A DNA stretch of 64,000 bases. Origin: Alphaproteobacteria bacterium (GTDB lineage Bacteria; Pseudomonadota; Alphaproteobacteria; Sphingomonadales; JAKSBY01). Shown here piece by piece: positions 31,680 through 39,503 of this stretch. Both the position numbers and the translations under genes were made by a program. The number at the start of each line of letters is the position of its first letter. Within the stretch, counting starts at the first letter, position 1. The stretch spans positions 47,392 through 111,391 of the forward strand of contig JAJFIV010000008.1 in assembly GCA_021774625.1 (NCBI GenBank). Direction: 5' to 3'. The notes below the pieces were generated by a model, which was not told where the DNA came from, searched no databases, and worked only from the letters and a program-made list of their open reading frames with translations.

Positions 31680-32956
31680 CAGTGTATAATTTTTTTAAGC
31701 ACTTTCAGAAAATGATCAATCTCGTCCTTTGTGTGATAATGGGCGAGGCCCACACGCACGCCACCCTGTTCAAACAGTCCCAGATAGGTCATCAGATCAC
31801 GCGCATAATGCTGGATATGCCAGCAAAAAACATTCTCGTCATTCAACGCCCGAACCAGGTCGGCGCTGGAAAGGGCGCAATCCGCGGTGAAAGTAACGGT
31901 CGGCAGCCGCCGGTCCATGTGCGCCGGATCAGACACGCCGACGATATGGATTCCGGGCAGGGCGGCTAGGCCGGTCACCAGATGGGTGCTTAAATCCCGC
32001 TCATAGGCCTGAATCCACGCCATGGCCTTGTGCAGGTCGCGCCGGCGGCCTGTCATATGGGCATATTGATTGTCATTTTCCGGCGCGAATTCACGGCCGA
32101 TCCAGGCGAGATAGTCGCAGGCGGCGGATACACCGGCCATGGCCTCGTAATTCTGGCTGCCCAGTTCGAAGCGTTTGGGGAGCGGCGCCTTGGAATAGCG
32201 TTCATCAAAGGCGGTGAGGCGTTCCAGCAGGGCCCTTTTCCCCCAGATCGCCCCCTGATGCGGCCCGAAAAACTTATAGATGGAGCAACTGGCAAAATCA
32301 GCGCCGCCAAGGTCCTGAACATCCAGCGGCGCATGCGGCACATGCTGCACCGTATCCAGATAGACAATGGCCTCCGGCAGCCTTTCCTTGATCAGCCGGG
32401 TCATTTCCACCGCCTTACAGATGGTGCCGGTGATATTGGAGGCCGAGGGCAGGGCGACAAACCGGGTTTCGGGGGTCAGCGCCGCTTCCAGCGCCTCCAG
32501 ATCGAAATCATAGGTGTCCCTGTTAAAACCCAGCCAGTTGACTTTCAGGCCTTTTTCCTCGGCCATCATGATCCAAGGCGAGATATTGGCGTCATGATCC
32601 ATATGAGTGACCAGAATATCGCCGCCGTCCGGCAGGATATGGCCCAGAAAGCGCGAAATCATAAAGGTCAGGGCGGTCATGTTGGGCCCGAGGATAATCT
32701 CTTCCGGACTTTGCGCATTGAACAGGTCGGCAATGGCCTGATGCGCATCTATCATGATTTCCGTCGATTTTTTCGAACTGGCAAAGCCGCCAAACACATT
32801 GGATGCGCCGGAAAGCATGTAGTCCGCCATCCGCTCCACCACCATTTTCGGCACCTGGCTGCCGGCAGGGGTATCGAAATAAAGCCGCGGCCTGCCGTTA
32901 TCGGTGACAGTCAGGGCGGGGAAATGAGCGCGGATTTGCGAAATAGGGTCGTTCAT
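31679..32956 (-). CDS. Cysteine desulfurase-like protein (class V aminotransferase fold)
   Basis: The 425-residue PLP enzyme resembles the TIGR01976-type cysteine desulfurase-like group. It has YFDTPAGSQVP near the N-terminus, ILVTHMDHDANISPW, VYLDTVQHVPHAPLDVQ (PLP Asp-Thr-Val-Gln) and the PLP Lys in CSIYKFFGPHQGAIWGK. Typical SufS/IscS desulfurases have a different C-terminal Cys loop that I do not see, and no suf/isc genes are near, so the real substrate is open. ATG at 32956 is preferred because the fold begins just after it. It leads a run with lpxR and mazG (ATGA overlap). Confidence 0.85.
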   Translation of the reverse strand: MNDPISQIRAHFPALTVTDNGRPRLYFDTPAGSQVPKMVVERMADYMLSGASNVFGGFASSKKSTEIMIDAHQAIADLFNAQSPEEIILGPNMTALTFMISRFLGHILPDGGDILVTHMDHDANISPWIMMAEEKGLKVNWLGFNRDTYDFDLEALEAALTPETRFVALPSASNITGTICKAVEMTRLIKERLPEAIVYLDTVQHVPHAPLDVQDLGGADFASCSIYKFFGPHQGAIWGKRALLERLTAFDERYSKAPLPKRFELGSQNYEAMAGVSAACDYLAWIGREFAPENDNQYAHMTGRRRDLHKAMAWIQAYERDLSTHLVTGLAALPGIHIVGVSDPAHMDRRLPTVTFTADCALSSADLVRALNDENVFCWHIQHYARDLMTYLGLFEQGGVRVGLAHYHTKDEIDHFLKVLKKIIH

Positions 32957-33115
32957 AGGGGATCCAGTCAAACTTTATGGGATTGCACACCGCTGTTCTA
33001 ACGCAGCTTTTGTGAAAGGAAAGGGAAAATATCTCTCCGTCATTTCCGTGCCGGGGGAAATCCCTTGCCGATTTAAACCCGGATATCTGTCCGTGCGGGA
33101 ATGACATGTTAATTA

Positions 33116-33625
33116 TTATTGATAAACAATGGTTTGCCAGCGTTTGTTGAGGAACTTATTAATTTCTTCGGCCAGAGCGTCGTTGGTATTCCAGCTGCCG
33201 CCAAAATAACGGGTGAGCGGCAGATCGCCGGTCCGGGTTTCCAGCACGACCCGGTAATTTGGCGTGACTTCGCCAAGGGATTCGGATCGCACCAGCGCGC
33301 GTTCTATATCCTCAAACGGCACGGTGCCGCCATTGCGCCGCAAAAAAGTCAGCCGCCGCCAGTATAAAAGCCGCATTTCCTTGTCAAAGCGGAAGATAGA
33401 GCGCTGGCCGAACAGATAAGCGCCAAATCCGGTCAGCAGGAACCCGATAACAATACCGACCAGCGTCGCCGTCGTATAATAGGGAGCGAGCACGATTTCG
33501 GTCATAAAGGCATAGAGAAAACCGGCCGCCAGCAGCATCAGCATGCCGGTCAGTCCGTAGGGAAAATCCTCCAGCACCAGTTCGCTATCATTTTTACGCA
33601 CAACTTTCATAATGATTGCTTTCAT
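33116..33625 (-). CDS. Membrane protein of unknown function (about 169 aa)
   Basis: Two adjacent hydrophobic segments (YGLTGMLMLLAAGFLYAFM and TTATLVGIVIGFLLTGFGAYL) are followed by a soluble part with RSIFRFDKEMRLLYWRRLTFLRRNGGTVPFEDIERALV and YRVVLETRTGDLPLTRYFGG. This layout resembles small bacterial PH-like or DUF-type membrane proteins, but I do not recognise a family. The open frame continues upstream to 33793, but that part looks non-coding and overlaps a LysE-like remnant. Starts at 33625 or 33610 are both possible; neither has a strong ribosome-binding site. Confidence 0.6.
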   Translation of the reverse strand: MKAIIMKVVRKNDSELVLEDFPYGLTGMLMLLAAGFLYAFMTEIVLAPYYTTATLVGIVIGFLLTGFGAYLFGQRSIFRFDKEMRLLYWRRLTFLRRNGGTVPFEDIERALVRSESLGEVTPNYRVVLETRTGDLPLTRYFGGSWNTNDALAEEINKFLNKRWQTIVYQ

Positions 33626-33737
33626 ACAGGTAGACTCGGTTTTCGCCAATAGGATCAATATGTCCGTCTGGAAACAGCGTGCCTCCGGTGATGCCATCCA
33701 CAGGTCAGAAGAGGAATCCCCGGTGTCCTGTGAAATT

Positions 33738-33873
33738 TGTTTCGCCTTTATTTTGGCTTGTATTGCGCTCTTCACCATTCCCGGCACTGTCACGATGCTG
33801 GTGCTTGGCGATTTTGCGGGAGTGTTTTAGTCAGCGCGGGTCTGCTGACGGCATTTGCTGAGCGCGATGGCCA
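33738..33873 (+). pseudogene. Probable remnant of a LysE/RhtB-type exporter gene
   Basis: The plus strand encodes FAFILACIALFTIPGTVTML followed by VLGDFAGVF and a stop at 33828-33830. In another frame from 33833 it reads SAGLLTAFAERDG. LysE-family proteins begin with a similar hydrophobic helix, a TPGP-like turn and then a GRRAGLLTA stretch. The two pieces look like the first 45 or so residues of such a gene broken by a frameshift and truncated. The resemblance is by eye and short. It abuts the 3' end of the serine hydrolase gene. Confidence 0.35.
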
Positions 33874-33887
33874 GGAGATGGCCAGGA

Positions 33888-34988
33888 TCAGTCTTCGGTG
33901 GGCGTGATAAAATGATCGCGCAGGATGTCGAGAATTTTTCGCAGGGCTTCCACACTCGGTTCCTCACCGCTATTGCCGACAAAATAGAGGAAAAGCTTTT
34001 CTTCGGGCCGGTGCCAGTAATAGGAGAAAAACACTCCGTCTGAACCGGAATGGCTCATCTGGCGCACCATGTCCGTGCCGTCATCGCGGAAAAACCAGCC
34101 ATAGCCTTCCGCAACACCGTCCTTCCAGGGCGTATGGGGCTTGGTGAGCTGTTCCCGGACCCAGGGGCTGAGCACACCGGCCCTGCCGTTGAGCGCCTTG
34201 TACCAGGCATACATATCCAGGGAAGACGCCTGGATGCCGCCATTACCCTTCAAATTCCACCAGTCTTCGCCCATTTCCGCGATCCGGTCGGAAATCACTC
34301 CCCGGTCCTCACCGTTGCGATAGCCGTGCGCGAGGCCGCTTTCGGGTTCAACCGGGAAATGATAACCGGTCCGGTTTAGTCCATTCGGTCTTAACACATT
34401 GTTTTTAATGTGATTTTCAAGACTTTCGCCGGTCACTGCCTCAATTGCCATCCCAAGCACCGCATATCCGGCGTTGGAGTAGGCATATTGGGCGCCGGGT
34501 TCGAACTGCAACGGTTCCGCCAGGCATTTTTCCAGCATATCCGCCTTGCTGAAGCGCGTGAAATCACTCCCGCAATATCCCGGAAATCCTGCGCTATGGG
34601 TTAAAATCTGATGGATGGTTGCCGTGCGGGCGTGTACGGCAATGGAGGGCAGGTAGTCGGCAATGGGCGCGTCCAGATCGATTTTTCCGGCCTCGGCCAG
34701 TTGCAGTACCGCCGTGGCGGTGAATTGTTTGGTGATTGAGCCGATCTGCGCCACTGTTTTAGGTGTAAAGCGCCGTTGCGGCGCCCGGTCCGCATAACCA
34801 TAGCCCTTGCTGAAAACCAGAAGGCCGTCCACTTCGAGCAATATGACAAAGCCGGACCCGTCCGCAGAATGTTTTTCCAGGACCGCATCCACGTCCATCA
34901 GCACGGGAAGCTCGGACTCCGGCCCGGCGCAGGCGAAGGTGGCGCTGAATAAAAACAGATATAAGAAGGAAAATACGCGATAGGGCAT
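33888..34988 (-). CDS. Exported serine hydrolase, beta-lactamase / PBP4*-type fold
   Basis: The 366-residue protein has a signal peptide (SFLYLFLFSATFACA). Its catalytic motifs are those of class C beta-lactamase relatives: the nucleophile in IGSITKQFTATAVLQLAE (S84, K87) and YSN at 170-172 (YAYSNAGYAVLGMAIEAVTGE), with an HSG-like SHSGSDGVFFSYY near the C-terminus. Relatives include D-aminopeptidases, esterases and penicillin-binding proteins; the substrate cannot be assigned. It is transcribed alone, divergent from the HTH gene over an AT-rich gap. Confidence 0.88.
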   Translation of the reverse strand: MPYRVFSFLYLFLFSATFACAGPESELPVLMDVDAVLEKHSADGSGFVILLEVDGLLVFSKGYGYADRAPQRRFTPKTVAQIGSITKQFTATAVLQLAEAGKIDLDAPIADYLPSIAVHARTATIHQILTHSAGFPGYCGSDFTRFSKADMLEKCLAEPLQFEPGAQYAYSNAGYAVLGMAIEAVTGESLENHIKNNVLRPNGLNRTGYHFPVEPESGLAHGYRNGEDRGVISDRIAEMGEDWWNLKGNGGIQASSLDMYAWYKALNGRAGVLSPWVREQLTKPHTPWKDGVAEGYGWFFRDDGTDMVRQMSHSGSDGVFFSYYWHRPEEKLFLYFVGNSGEEPSVEALRKILDILRDHFITPTED

Positions 34989-35080
34989 GTAAAAGTGTAA
35001 CGTGACAGAGGGAGCCGCACAATTTAAATGCGCCCCATCCTTAATTTTATAAAACGCATAATGTATATTATGTTAAATTA

Positions 35081-35094
35081 TTGATCAGGATCAT
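35081..35094. promoter_or_regulatory. FNR/FixK-like binding site
   Basis: TTGAT-CAGG-ATCAT matches the Crp-Fnr family box TTGAT-N4-ATCAA at 9 of 10 positions. It is in the AT-rich intergenic region between two divergent genes, 70 bases before the HTH gene. A separate inverted repeat, CATAAT-GTAT-ATTATG, lies at 35057-35072. Either divergent gene could respond to oxygen limitation. Confidence 0.35.
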
Positions 35095-35163
35095 TCAAAA
35101 GCTTTTCAGGCGGTTTAACCGGACCTTTACGCCACGTCTGGCAGAGTTCGCTTGAGAGGCTTT

Positions 35164-35601
35164 ATGTATACCGATCCCGTTGCGTCGAAGATTGCCGCAT
35201 CCGTTGCCGAAGCGCCACCACAAAGCGCCGCGACACTGGCGCGTATGTTTCGCTCCATGGCGGAAGAATTTGAGCGTATTGCCCGTGACTACGAAAATTC
35301 CCGCAATCACCATGTGGAAATTGATCATTATCAGCGCCGGGACATTTTGGTAGCGGTCGAGGTTGAAAAAGGCCGGACTATCGAACAGGCTGTTGACAAC
35401 CTGCCCGACATTCCAGCGGATGACGTGCGTTATTTCTATAAATGGGTGAAGCCGCGTGTCGAAGTTCAAAGGCGCGAAGCACGAAACAAACTGATCTTGC
35501 GGCTCTATCGTTTAGGCTGGTCAAACCGGCGCATTGCGGATCATATGGGACTAAAATCCACACGACAGATCGCCAGTGTTATTGCAAAAAATAAAGGGTA
35601 G
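35164..35601 (+). CDS. Small protein with C-terminal helix-turn-helix, unknown function
   Basis: The 145-residue product has a helical N-terminal half (LARMFRSMAEEFERIARDYE). The C-terminal segment LILRLYRLGWSNRRIADHMGLKS looks like a helix-turn-helix of the resolvase/sigma-region-4 type. GAGAGG four bases before the ATG at 35164 fixes the start; a TTG at 35152 is less likely. No family was recognised. It is followed 38 bases later by an AT-rich membrane-protein gene on the same strand, so the two may form a small unit. Confidence 0.6.
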   Translation: MYTDPVASKIAASVAEAPPQSAATLARMFRSMAEEFERIARDYENSRNHHVEIDHYQRRDILVAVEVEKGRTIEQAVDNLPDIPADDVRYFYKWVKPRVEVQRREARNKLILRLYRLGWSNRRIADHMGLKSTRQIASVIAKNKG

Positions 35602-35639
35602 ATATAGGTTGAAGCTTCATCACCTACGGAATTCCAATT

Positions 35640-36056
35640 ATGGCCGACAAAGAACCGCAATCCGCCAAAAGAAAAACAATAAAATTGGAAGATAAATATG
35701 TGTACCTCTCCTTTTCTAAGAACGGAAAACATTTGCTTATATCTATTGCGGTAATCATAACAATATTACTCAACAACGATAAGTATTACGATGCAGATGA
35801 CCTTAGGTTCATGTTTTTGCTATTTGGCCTGTCCGGATTCGTTACATTCTTCGTTATATACTTTGCCGAATTACACATAGTGGATTTTGAAACTCACCCC
35901 GAAGAAACCCGCGGCAACTTGCCACCATCAAATCCGATACTGCGATTTTTTCTATTTGTGTCTAACGATGGAATTTTCATCGCCATGGGCTTGTTTCTCA
36001 TGGCGGTTGGCCTAGCTGTCATAAAATTCGACACAAACTATCAGCTTCCCTACTAA
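35640..36056 (+). CDS. Small AT-rich membrane protein of unknown function (138 aa)
   Basis: A hydrophilic N-terminus (MADKEPQSAKRKTIKLEDKY) is followed by three hydrophobic segments (LLISIAVIITILL; FMFLLFGLSGFVTFFVIYFA; FIAMGLFLMAVGLAVI). No domain was recognised. Two 60-base lines counted within the gene have 33-35% GC, far below the surrounding genes, so recent transfer is likely. It lies directly downstream of the HTH gene. Confidence 0.55.
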   Translation: MADKEPQSAKRKTIKLEDKYVYLSFSKNGKHLLISIAVIITILLNNDKYYDADDLRFMFLLFGLSGFVTFFVIYFAELHIVDFETHPEETRGNLPPSNPILRFFLFVSNDGIFIAMGLFLMAVGLAVIKFDTNYQLPY

Positions 36057-36070
36057 CAACTCAACTAAGT

Positions 36071-36253
36071 CTAACGCCGCCGCTTTTTCTTCTTCGCAGC
36101 CTTTGCCTTCACGACCCGCCCACCACGGGCGAAGCGGAAGCCCTTTTTCAGTTTCTTGGTGCCTTTCTTAAGTCCGGTCGGCGTCGTCCAATCCCTCCAG
36201 TTTTGCTTGCAATGTTTCGTCTGACCAGTTCCCGCAAATGCGTAGCCCGGCAC
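36071..36253 (-). other. Lysine/arginine-rich open frame, in frame after the retropepsin stop
   Basis: From GTG 36253 the frame encodes 60 residues ending in a very basic tail (KKGTKKLKKGF then KAKAAKKKKRRR). It has no clear ribosome-binding site. It is the same frame as the upstream retropepsin gene and stays open from that gene's TAG to 36071. It may be a decayed gene, an untranslated tail or a real small basic protein; the sequence does not decide. Confidence 0.25.
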
Positions 36254-36346
36254 CTTGGCGGCCTGAAGGGCCTCAATGGACCGTTTCGATGTGCGTCTCC
36301 CACGGGTTGAGAAGCGCCTGGATCTGGTCGAACCCTGAATTTTCGT

Positions 36347-36979
36347 CTATGGCCGTAAGATCATCCGATCGCCCTGGACCTCGAATCCCGACAACCGCTG
36401 CAGAAAAGATTGCCCCAACAGGGAGACGGGCATGTCGGCTTCGTTGACGGTGGCGAAGACGTTCCAGACCTCCAGGCTTTCATAAGCGACGAACTGCAGT
36501 TCGACGGGAGCGGCGCGCACCTCGCCGTTGGCGGTGTTGTAGGTCAGCGTATATTCTTCGTCCCGGAAGTTAAAACCCAGCATAGCGGCGTCTTTCGGGG
36601 TCAACACCATGTCGGATGCGCCGGTATCGACCAGAAACCAGATGGTCTGACCATCCACCGCCAGCGGGATCCAGAAATGACCATCCGGCCGGCGGTCAAG
36701 GATGATCCCTTCCCCGGCATAGACAGCGGAAGCGGTCGCGGCAGCCGGTTCCGCGCTCCTTTCCGGGGCCTCGTCAAGCCTGTCGTCAGCGCTTTGCAGC
36801 GGCTGCAGCCCGAAATCCTGGGGTTTTTTGCCCTGGAAATATTCGGTCACCAGCACCACGGACAGCAGCATCGCCAGCGCCAGCGCATAGAATTTGGCAT
36901 AGGACGGCCGTTTGGGCGGCTCGGCAAAGCGCCGGCTCTTGCGCCGTTCTATATGGGGATATTGCTGTTCATCGCTCAT
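36347..36979 (-). CDS. Membrane-anchored retropepsin-like aspartic protease (copy A)
   Basis: The 210-residue protein has a cytosolic basic N-terminus, one membrane helix (about 30-46) and a C-terminal retropepsin-like domain with the catalytic FLVDTGASDMVL (D118), a flap-like region and the terminal SLLGQSFLQRLSGFEV. This is the TIGR02281-type clan AA family of Alphaproteobacteria; the proteases act as dimers, and substrates are largely unknown. ATG at 36979 is preferred over GTG 37006, though neither has a strong ribosome-binding site. A paralogue lies 2.5 kb away. Confidence 0.85.
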   Translation of the reverse strand: MSDEQQYPHIERRKSRRFAEPPKRPSYAKFYALALAMLLSVVLVTEYFQGKKPQDFGLQPLQSADDRLDEAPERSAEPAAATASAVYAGEGIILDRRPDGHFWIPLAVDGQTIWFLVDTGASDMVLTPKDAAMLGFNFRDEEYTLTYNTANGEVRAAPVELQFVAYESLEVWNVFATVNEADMPVSLLGQSFLQRLSGFEVQGDRMILRP

Positions 36980-37039
36980 CCGGCCAGTTTTACCAAAAAA
37001 AGCCACAATGAGAGGTTAAAAAACAGCCTGAACGGCGCG

Positions 37040-37861
37040 TTAACCAGCGGCACTCTCGACACGGCGCACCAATTGCGCCTGCAACGCGTCATTCAGCGCC
37101 GGTTCGACACCATAGGTCGACAGCCAGACCCCGCAGCTGGTGTCTTTTTGGCCCGGTTCCAGCTCGATCATGATAAAGGCATCCTCCAGCGCCGGTATGG
37201 TGGCGGAGAAATTATTGCTGAGGCCATCCACAATATGATTGAGCCGGCAAATGCCGTCAAACACCATATCCGGCCCGAGATTGAGGGTCACACCCTGCCC
37301 CACTTGAATCGCATCGGGCGATTGTGCCACCAGCGCATCCGCGCCGCCGAAAAATTTGTTCCAGGCTTCGGCGCGGGTGCCCTTGATGGTGCGCCGGGCG
37401 GACACGATCTTCCGGGCCGTGCCGAAATGAACGGCCAGATAATGGCGCAGGCCCTGCAGCATATTCAGCCAGCCGGACAGGGTGCCGTAATACTGATTGT
37501 CCCAGCTTTCCTCCATGCCGAAGCCCGAATGCACCAGACGCAGCGTGGTCTGACCGTCTTTGGTCTCGATAGTGAGATCAATCAGCATGGGTTCCTTGCC
37601 GGCCTCTTTGGCGTCGCGGTCGAGATGATCGGCCCAGCGGACCCGTTTGCCGGGCTCCCATTCCACCACGTCAACCCACCATTCCATGCCCTCCCCCCAG
37701 GAAAACAGAATCTTGCCGCCCTCCCCGGCATCCCCTTCGGCTTTGGGCGGGAACCAGTTGGCGATTTCCTTCACATCGGTCAGCGTTTTCCAGACATGGG
37801 CCGGATCCGCTTCGGTGGTGATGCTGAGATCGATGGTACGGGTTTCTGTTTTGTCGGTCAT
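37040..37861 (-). CDS. AHSA1/SRPBCC domain protein
   Basis: The 273-residue protein begins with an AHSA1-type START-like fold: DLSITTEADPAHVWKTLTD, ANWFPP, VRWADHL and the C-terminal helix ESWDNQYYGTLSGWLNMLQGL. The second half (about 150-270) is a less familiar extension. Such proteins bind hydrophobic ligands or act as co-chaperone-like factors. It is coupled by an ATGA overlap to the ArsR-family regulator upstream, a pairing seen in many bacteria. Confidence 0.85.
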   Translation of the reverse strand: MTDKTETRTIDLSITTEADPAHVWKTLTDVKEIANWFPPKAEGDAGEGGKILFSWGEGMEWWVDVVEWEPGKRVRWADHLDRDAKEAGKEPMLIDLTIETKDGQTTLRLVHSGFGMEESWDNQYYGTLSGWLNMLQGLRHYLAVHFGTARKIVSARRTIKGTRAEAWNKFFGGADALVAQSPDAIQVGQGVTLNLGPDMVFDGICRLNHIVDGLSNNFSATIPALEDAFIMIELEPGQKDTSCGVWLSTYGVEPALNDALQAQLVRRVESAAG

Positions 37862-38484
37862 GGTTGGCTCTCCTGCGGTTTGGTTTGTTTGTGGCGTTTT
37901 GGATAGGCCGTGGTGACAAGCCGCATGGTGCGCGCCTGTCTGTCATTGGCATCCGCGTGATATTTGGCCGCCAGATGGGCCAGAAAACCGGCCAGTTCAT
38001 TGGCGAAAGCATTTTGCTGTTCCATGGACCGGAAGCTGATATCGGTCACCGCGGACAGGGTCGGCAGTTTTTTGCCCGCCGCGTCGGCCTCCACCGCTAA
38101 CGTCGCGACGTCTTCAATGACCTCGGCGGCCAGCGCAATGGCGTAGGAAGAAGAAAATTTATCACGGATTTCGGACGCTGTCGGGGCCAGCGCACCGAGA
38201 GCTTCCGGCGAAATCACAAAGGCGCGGGCTTTGGCGACCATTACCCGTTCGATGCAGTTCCCCTTGCGGACATCTTCCACATGCCGGATCAGCCCGGCTT
38301 TTTCCAGCGCCTTGACGTGATAGGCAATGCGCTGACGCGACGCCCCCAGCGTTTCCGCGACACTAGTGGCGGAGCCCGGCGCCTTCAGCTCCCGTAAAAT
38401 GTCCATCCGCACCGGATCCATCAGCGCCGCCACCGCAGTTGGCGATGTCAGCGTGCCGAGAGATTGTTCCAGTGAGAATGTCAT
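37858..38484 (-). CDS. ArsR-family winged-helix transcriptional regulator
   Basis: The 208-residue protein has an N-terminal winged helix-turn-helix (DPVRMDILRELKAPGSATSVAETLGASRQRIAYHVKALEKAGLI, about 22-66) and a longer C-terminal helical part. No ArsR metal-binding ELCVCDL motif is present, so the ligand is probably not a metal. It is translationally coupled to the AHSA1 gene and should control it. A perfect inverted repeat overlapping its own promoter suggests autorepression. Confidence 0.88.
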   Translation of the reverse strand: MTFSLEQSLGTLTSPTAVAALMDPVRMDILRELKAPGSATSVAETLGASRQRIAYHVKALEKAGLIRHVEDVRKGNCIERVMVAKARAFVISPEALGALAPTASEIRDKFSSSYAIALAAEVIEDVATLAVEADAAGKKLPTLSAVTDISFRSMEQQNAFANELAGFLAHLAAKYHADANDRQARTMRLVTTAYPKRHKQTKPQESQP

Positions 38485-38500
38485 TTAATCATCCTTTGAC

Positions 38501-38534
38501 GATATAAATAGTCTTGACAAAATAGTTTGTCAAG
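38501..38534 (-). promoter_or_regulatory. ArsR/AHSA1 promoter with overlapping palindromic operator
   Basis: CTTGACAAA-ATAG-TTTGTCAAG at 38513-38534 is a perfect inverted repeat with 9-bp arms. On the minus strand its outer arm holds TTGACA (-35, 38533-38528), and 17 bases further on lies TATTTA (-10, about 38510-38505), ahead of the regulator start at 38484. The operator therefore lies across the -35 and spacer, ideal for repression. TTGACA also occurs on the plus strand, towards the hydrolase gene, but there the -10 is weak. Confidence 0.7.
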
Positions 38535-38627
38535 TGAGTTAGCCGCACCGCACCTTCGGTCTGTCGCAAAACTCACAAAAATTCCGGTGGGGGCAGTATA
38601 GTAACGACAGGTAGAGTGGAGAAAAAA

Positions 38628-39383
38628 ATGTGGATTTTTAAAATTCTGGCGGCATTAGGAGCAATATCACTCCCGGCCGCCGTAGTGGCCGAAGCCATCA
38701 CTACCGAAACGGCGGATGGCGTCACGCTGTATGGCGAAACCTATTTTGCTGATCTGCCGGACAGCGCGCCGCTCATCCTGTTGTTCCATCAGGGCGGCAG
38801 CAACGGGCGCGGCGAATATGGCGACGCCATTGTCCCCTGGCTCAATGAAAACGGTTTTCGCGCCATTGCCTGGGATCAGCGGGCCGGCGGTGAAACCTAC
38901 GGCAGCCACAACAGGACTGCGGAGGGTATTGCCGAAGGCACCCCCGATGGCTATTGCCATGCCTATCCCGATCTGGAGGCCGCCTTGTCCTATGCGAGAT
39001 CACATGATGGAGAGAGAAAGGTTATTGTCTGGGGCAGCAGCTATTCCGCCGCGCTGGTTTTTCAACTGGCCGCAAAAAACCCGGATATGATTTCCGGCGT
39101 GATCGGCTTTTCACCCGCATCCGGCGGCCCCCTCGCCGAATGCCGGGCGCGCAATTATCTGAAAGATGTGAAAGCCAGCGCCTTCATCCTGCGTCCGGCG
39201 TCCGAAATGACCCGGGATTCCTCACAGGAGCAAATGGCGGTTTTTAAGGATTTCGGCGCTGAAACCGCGGTGATAGAGCATGGCGTTCACGGTTCTTCGA
39301 TGCTGGTCGACAGCCGGACCGGACACGACATGGCGGATGCCCGTAAGCCGGTTCTGGACTGGTTGAAGGCCGCGCAGCGTTAA
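38628..39383 (+). CDS. Exported alpha/beta hydrolase
   Basis: The 251-residue protein has a signal peptide (IFKILAALGAISLPAAVVAEA), then an alpha/beta hydrolase core with ILLFHQGGSNGRGEYG (oxyanion region), the nucleophile in VIVWGSSYSAALVFQLA, and a C-terminal His in EHGVHGSSML. The substrate is unknown. GGAG at 38617-38620 places the start at ATG 38628. It diverges from the ArsR/AHSA1 operon and shares its regulatory gap, so co-regulation is possible. Confidence 0.85.
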   Translation: MWIFKILAALGAISLPAAVVAEAITTETADGVTLYGETYFADLPDSAPLILLFHQGGSNGRGEYGDAIVPWLNENGFRAIAWDQRAGGETYGSHNRTAEGIAEGTPDGYCHAYPDLEAALSYARSHDGERKVIVWGSSYSAALVFQLAAKNPDMISGVIGFSPASGGPLAECRARNYLKDVKASAFILRPASEMTRDSSQEQMAVFKDFGAETAVIEHGVHGSSMLVDSRTGHDMADARKPVLDWLKAAQR

Positions 39384-39503
39384 AGCCTTTCCCCTCATCC
39401 CGGTCGCAGAGCGTCCCTTTGTCAGACCCGGTTGAGGCTGGGTCCGGACGAAGCCCGGCGCCGGCTGGTTTGCCCTTATGATCCTGTCAGACCGGAAGAG
39501 GCG

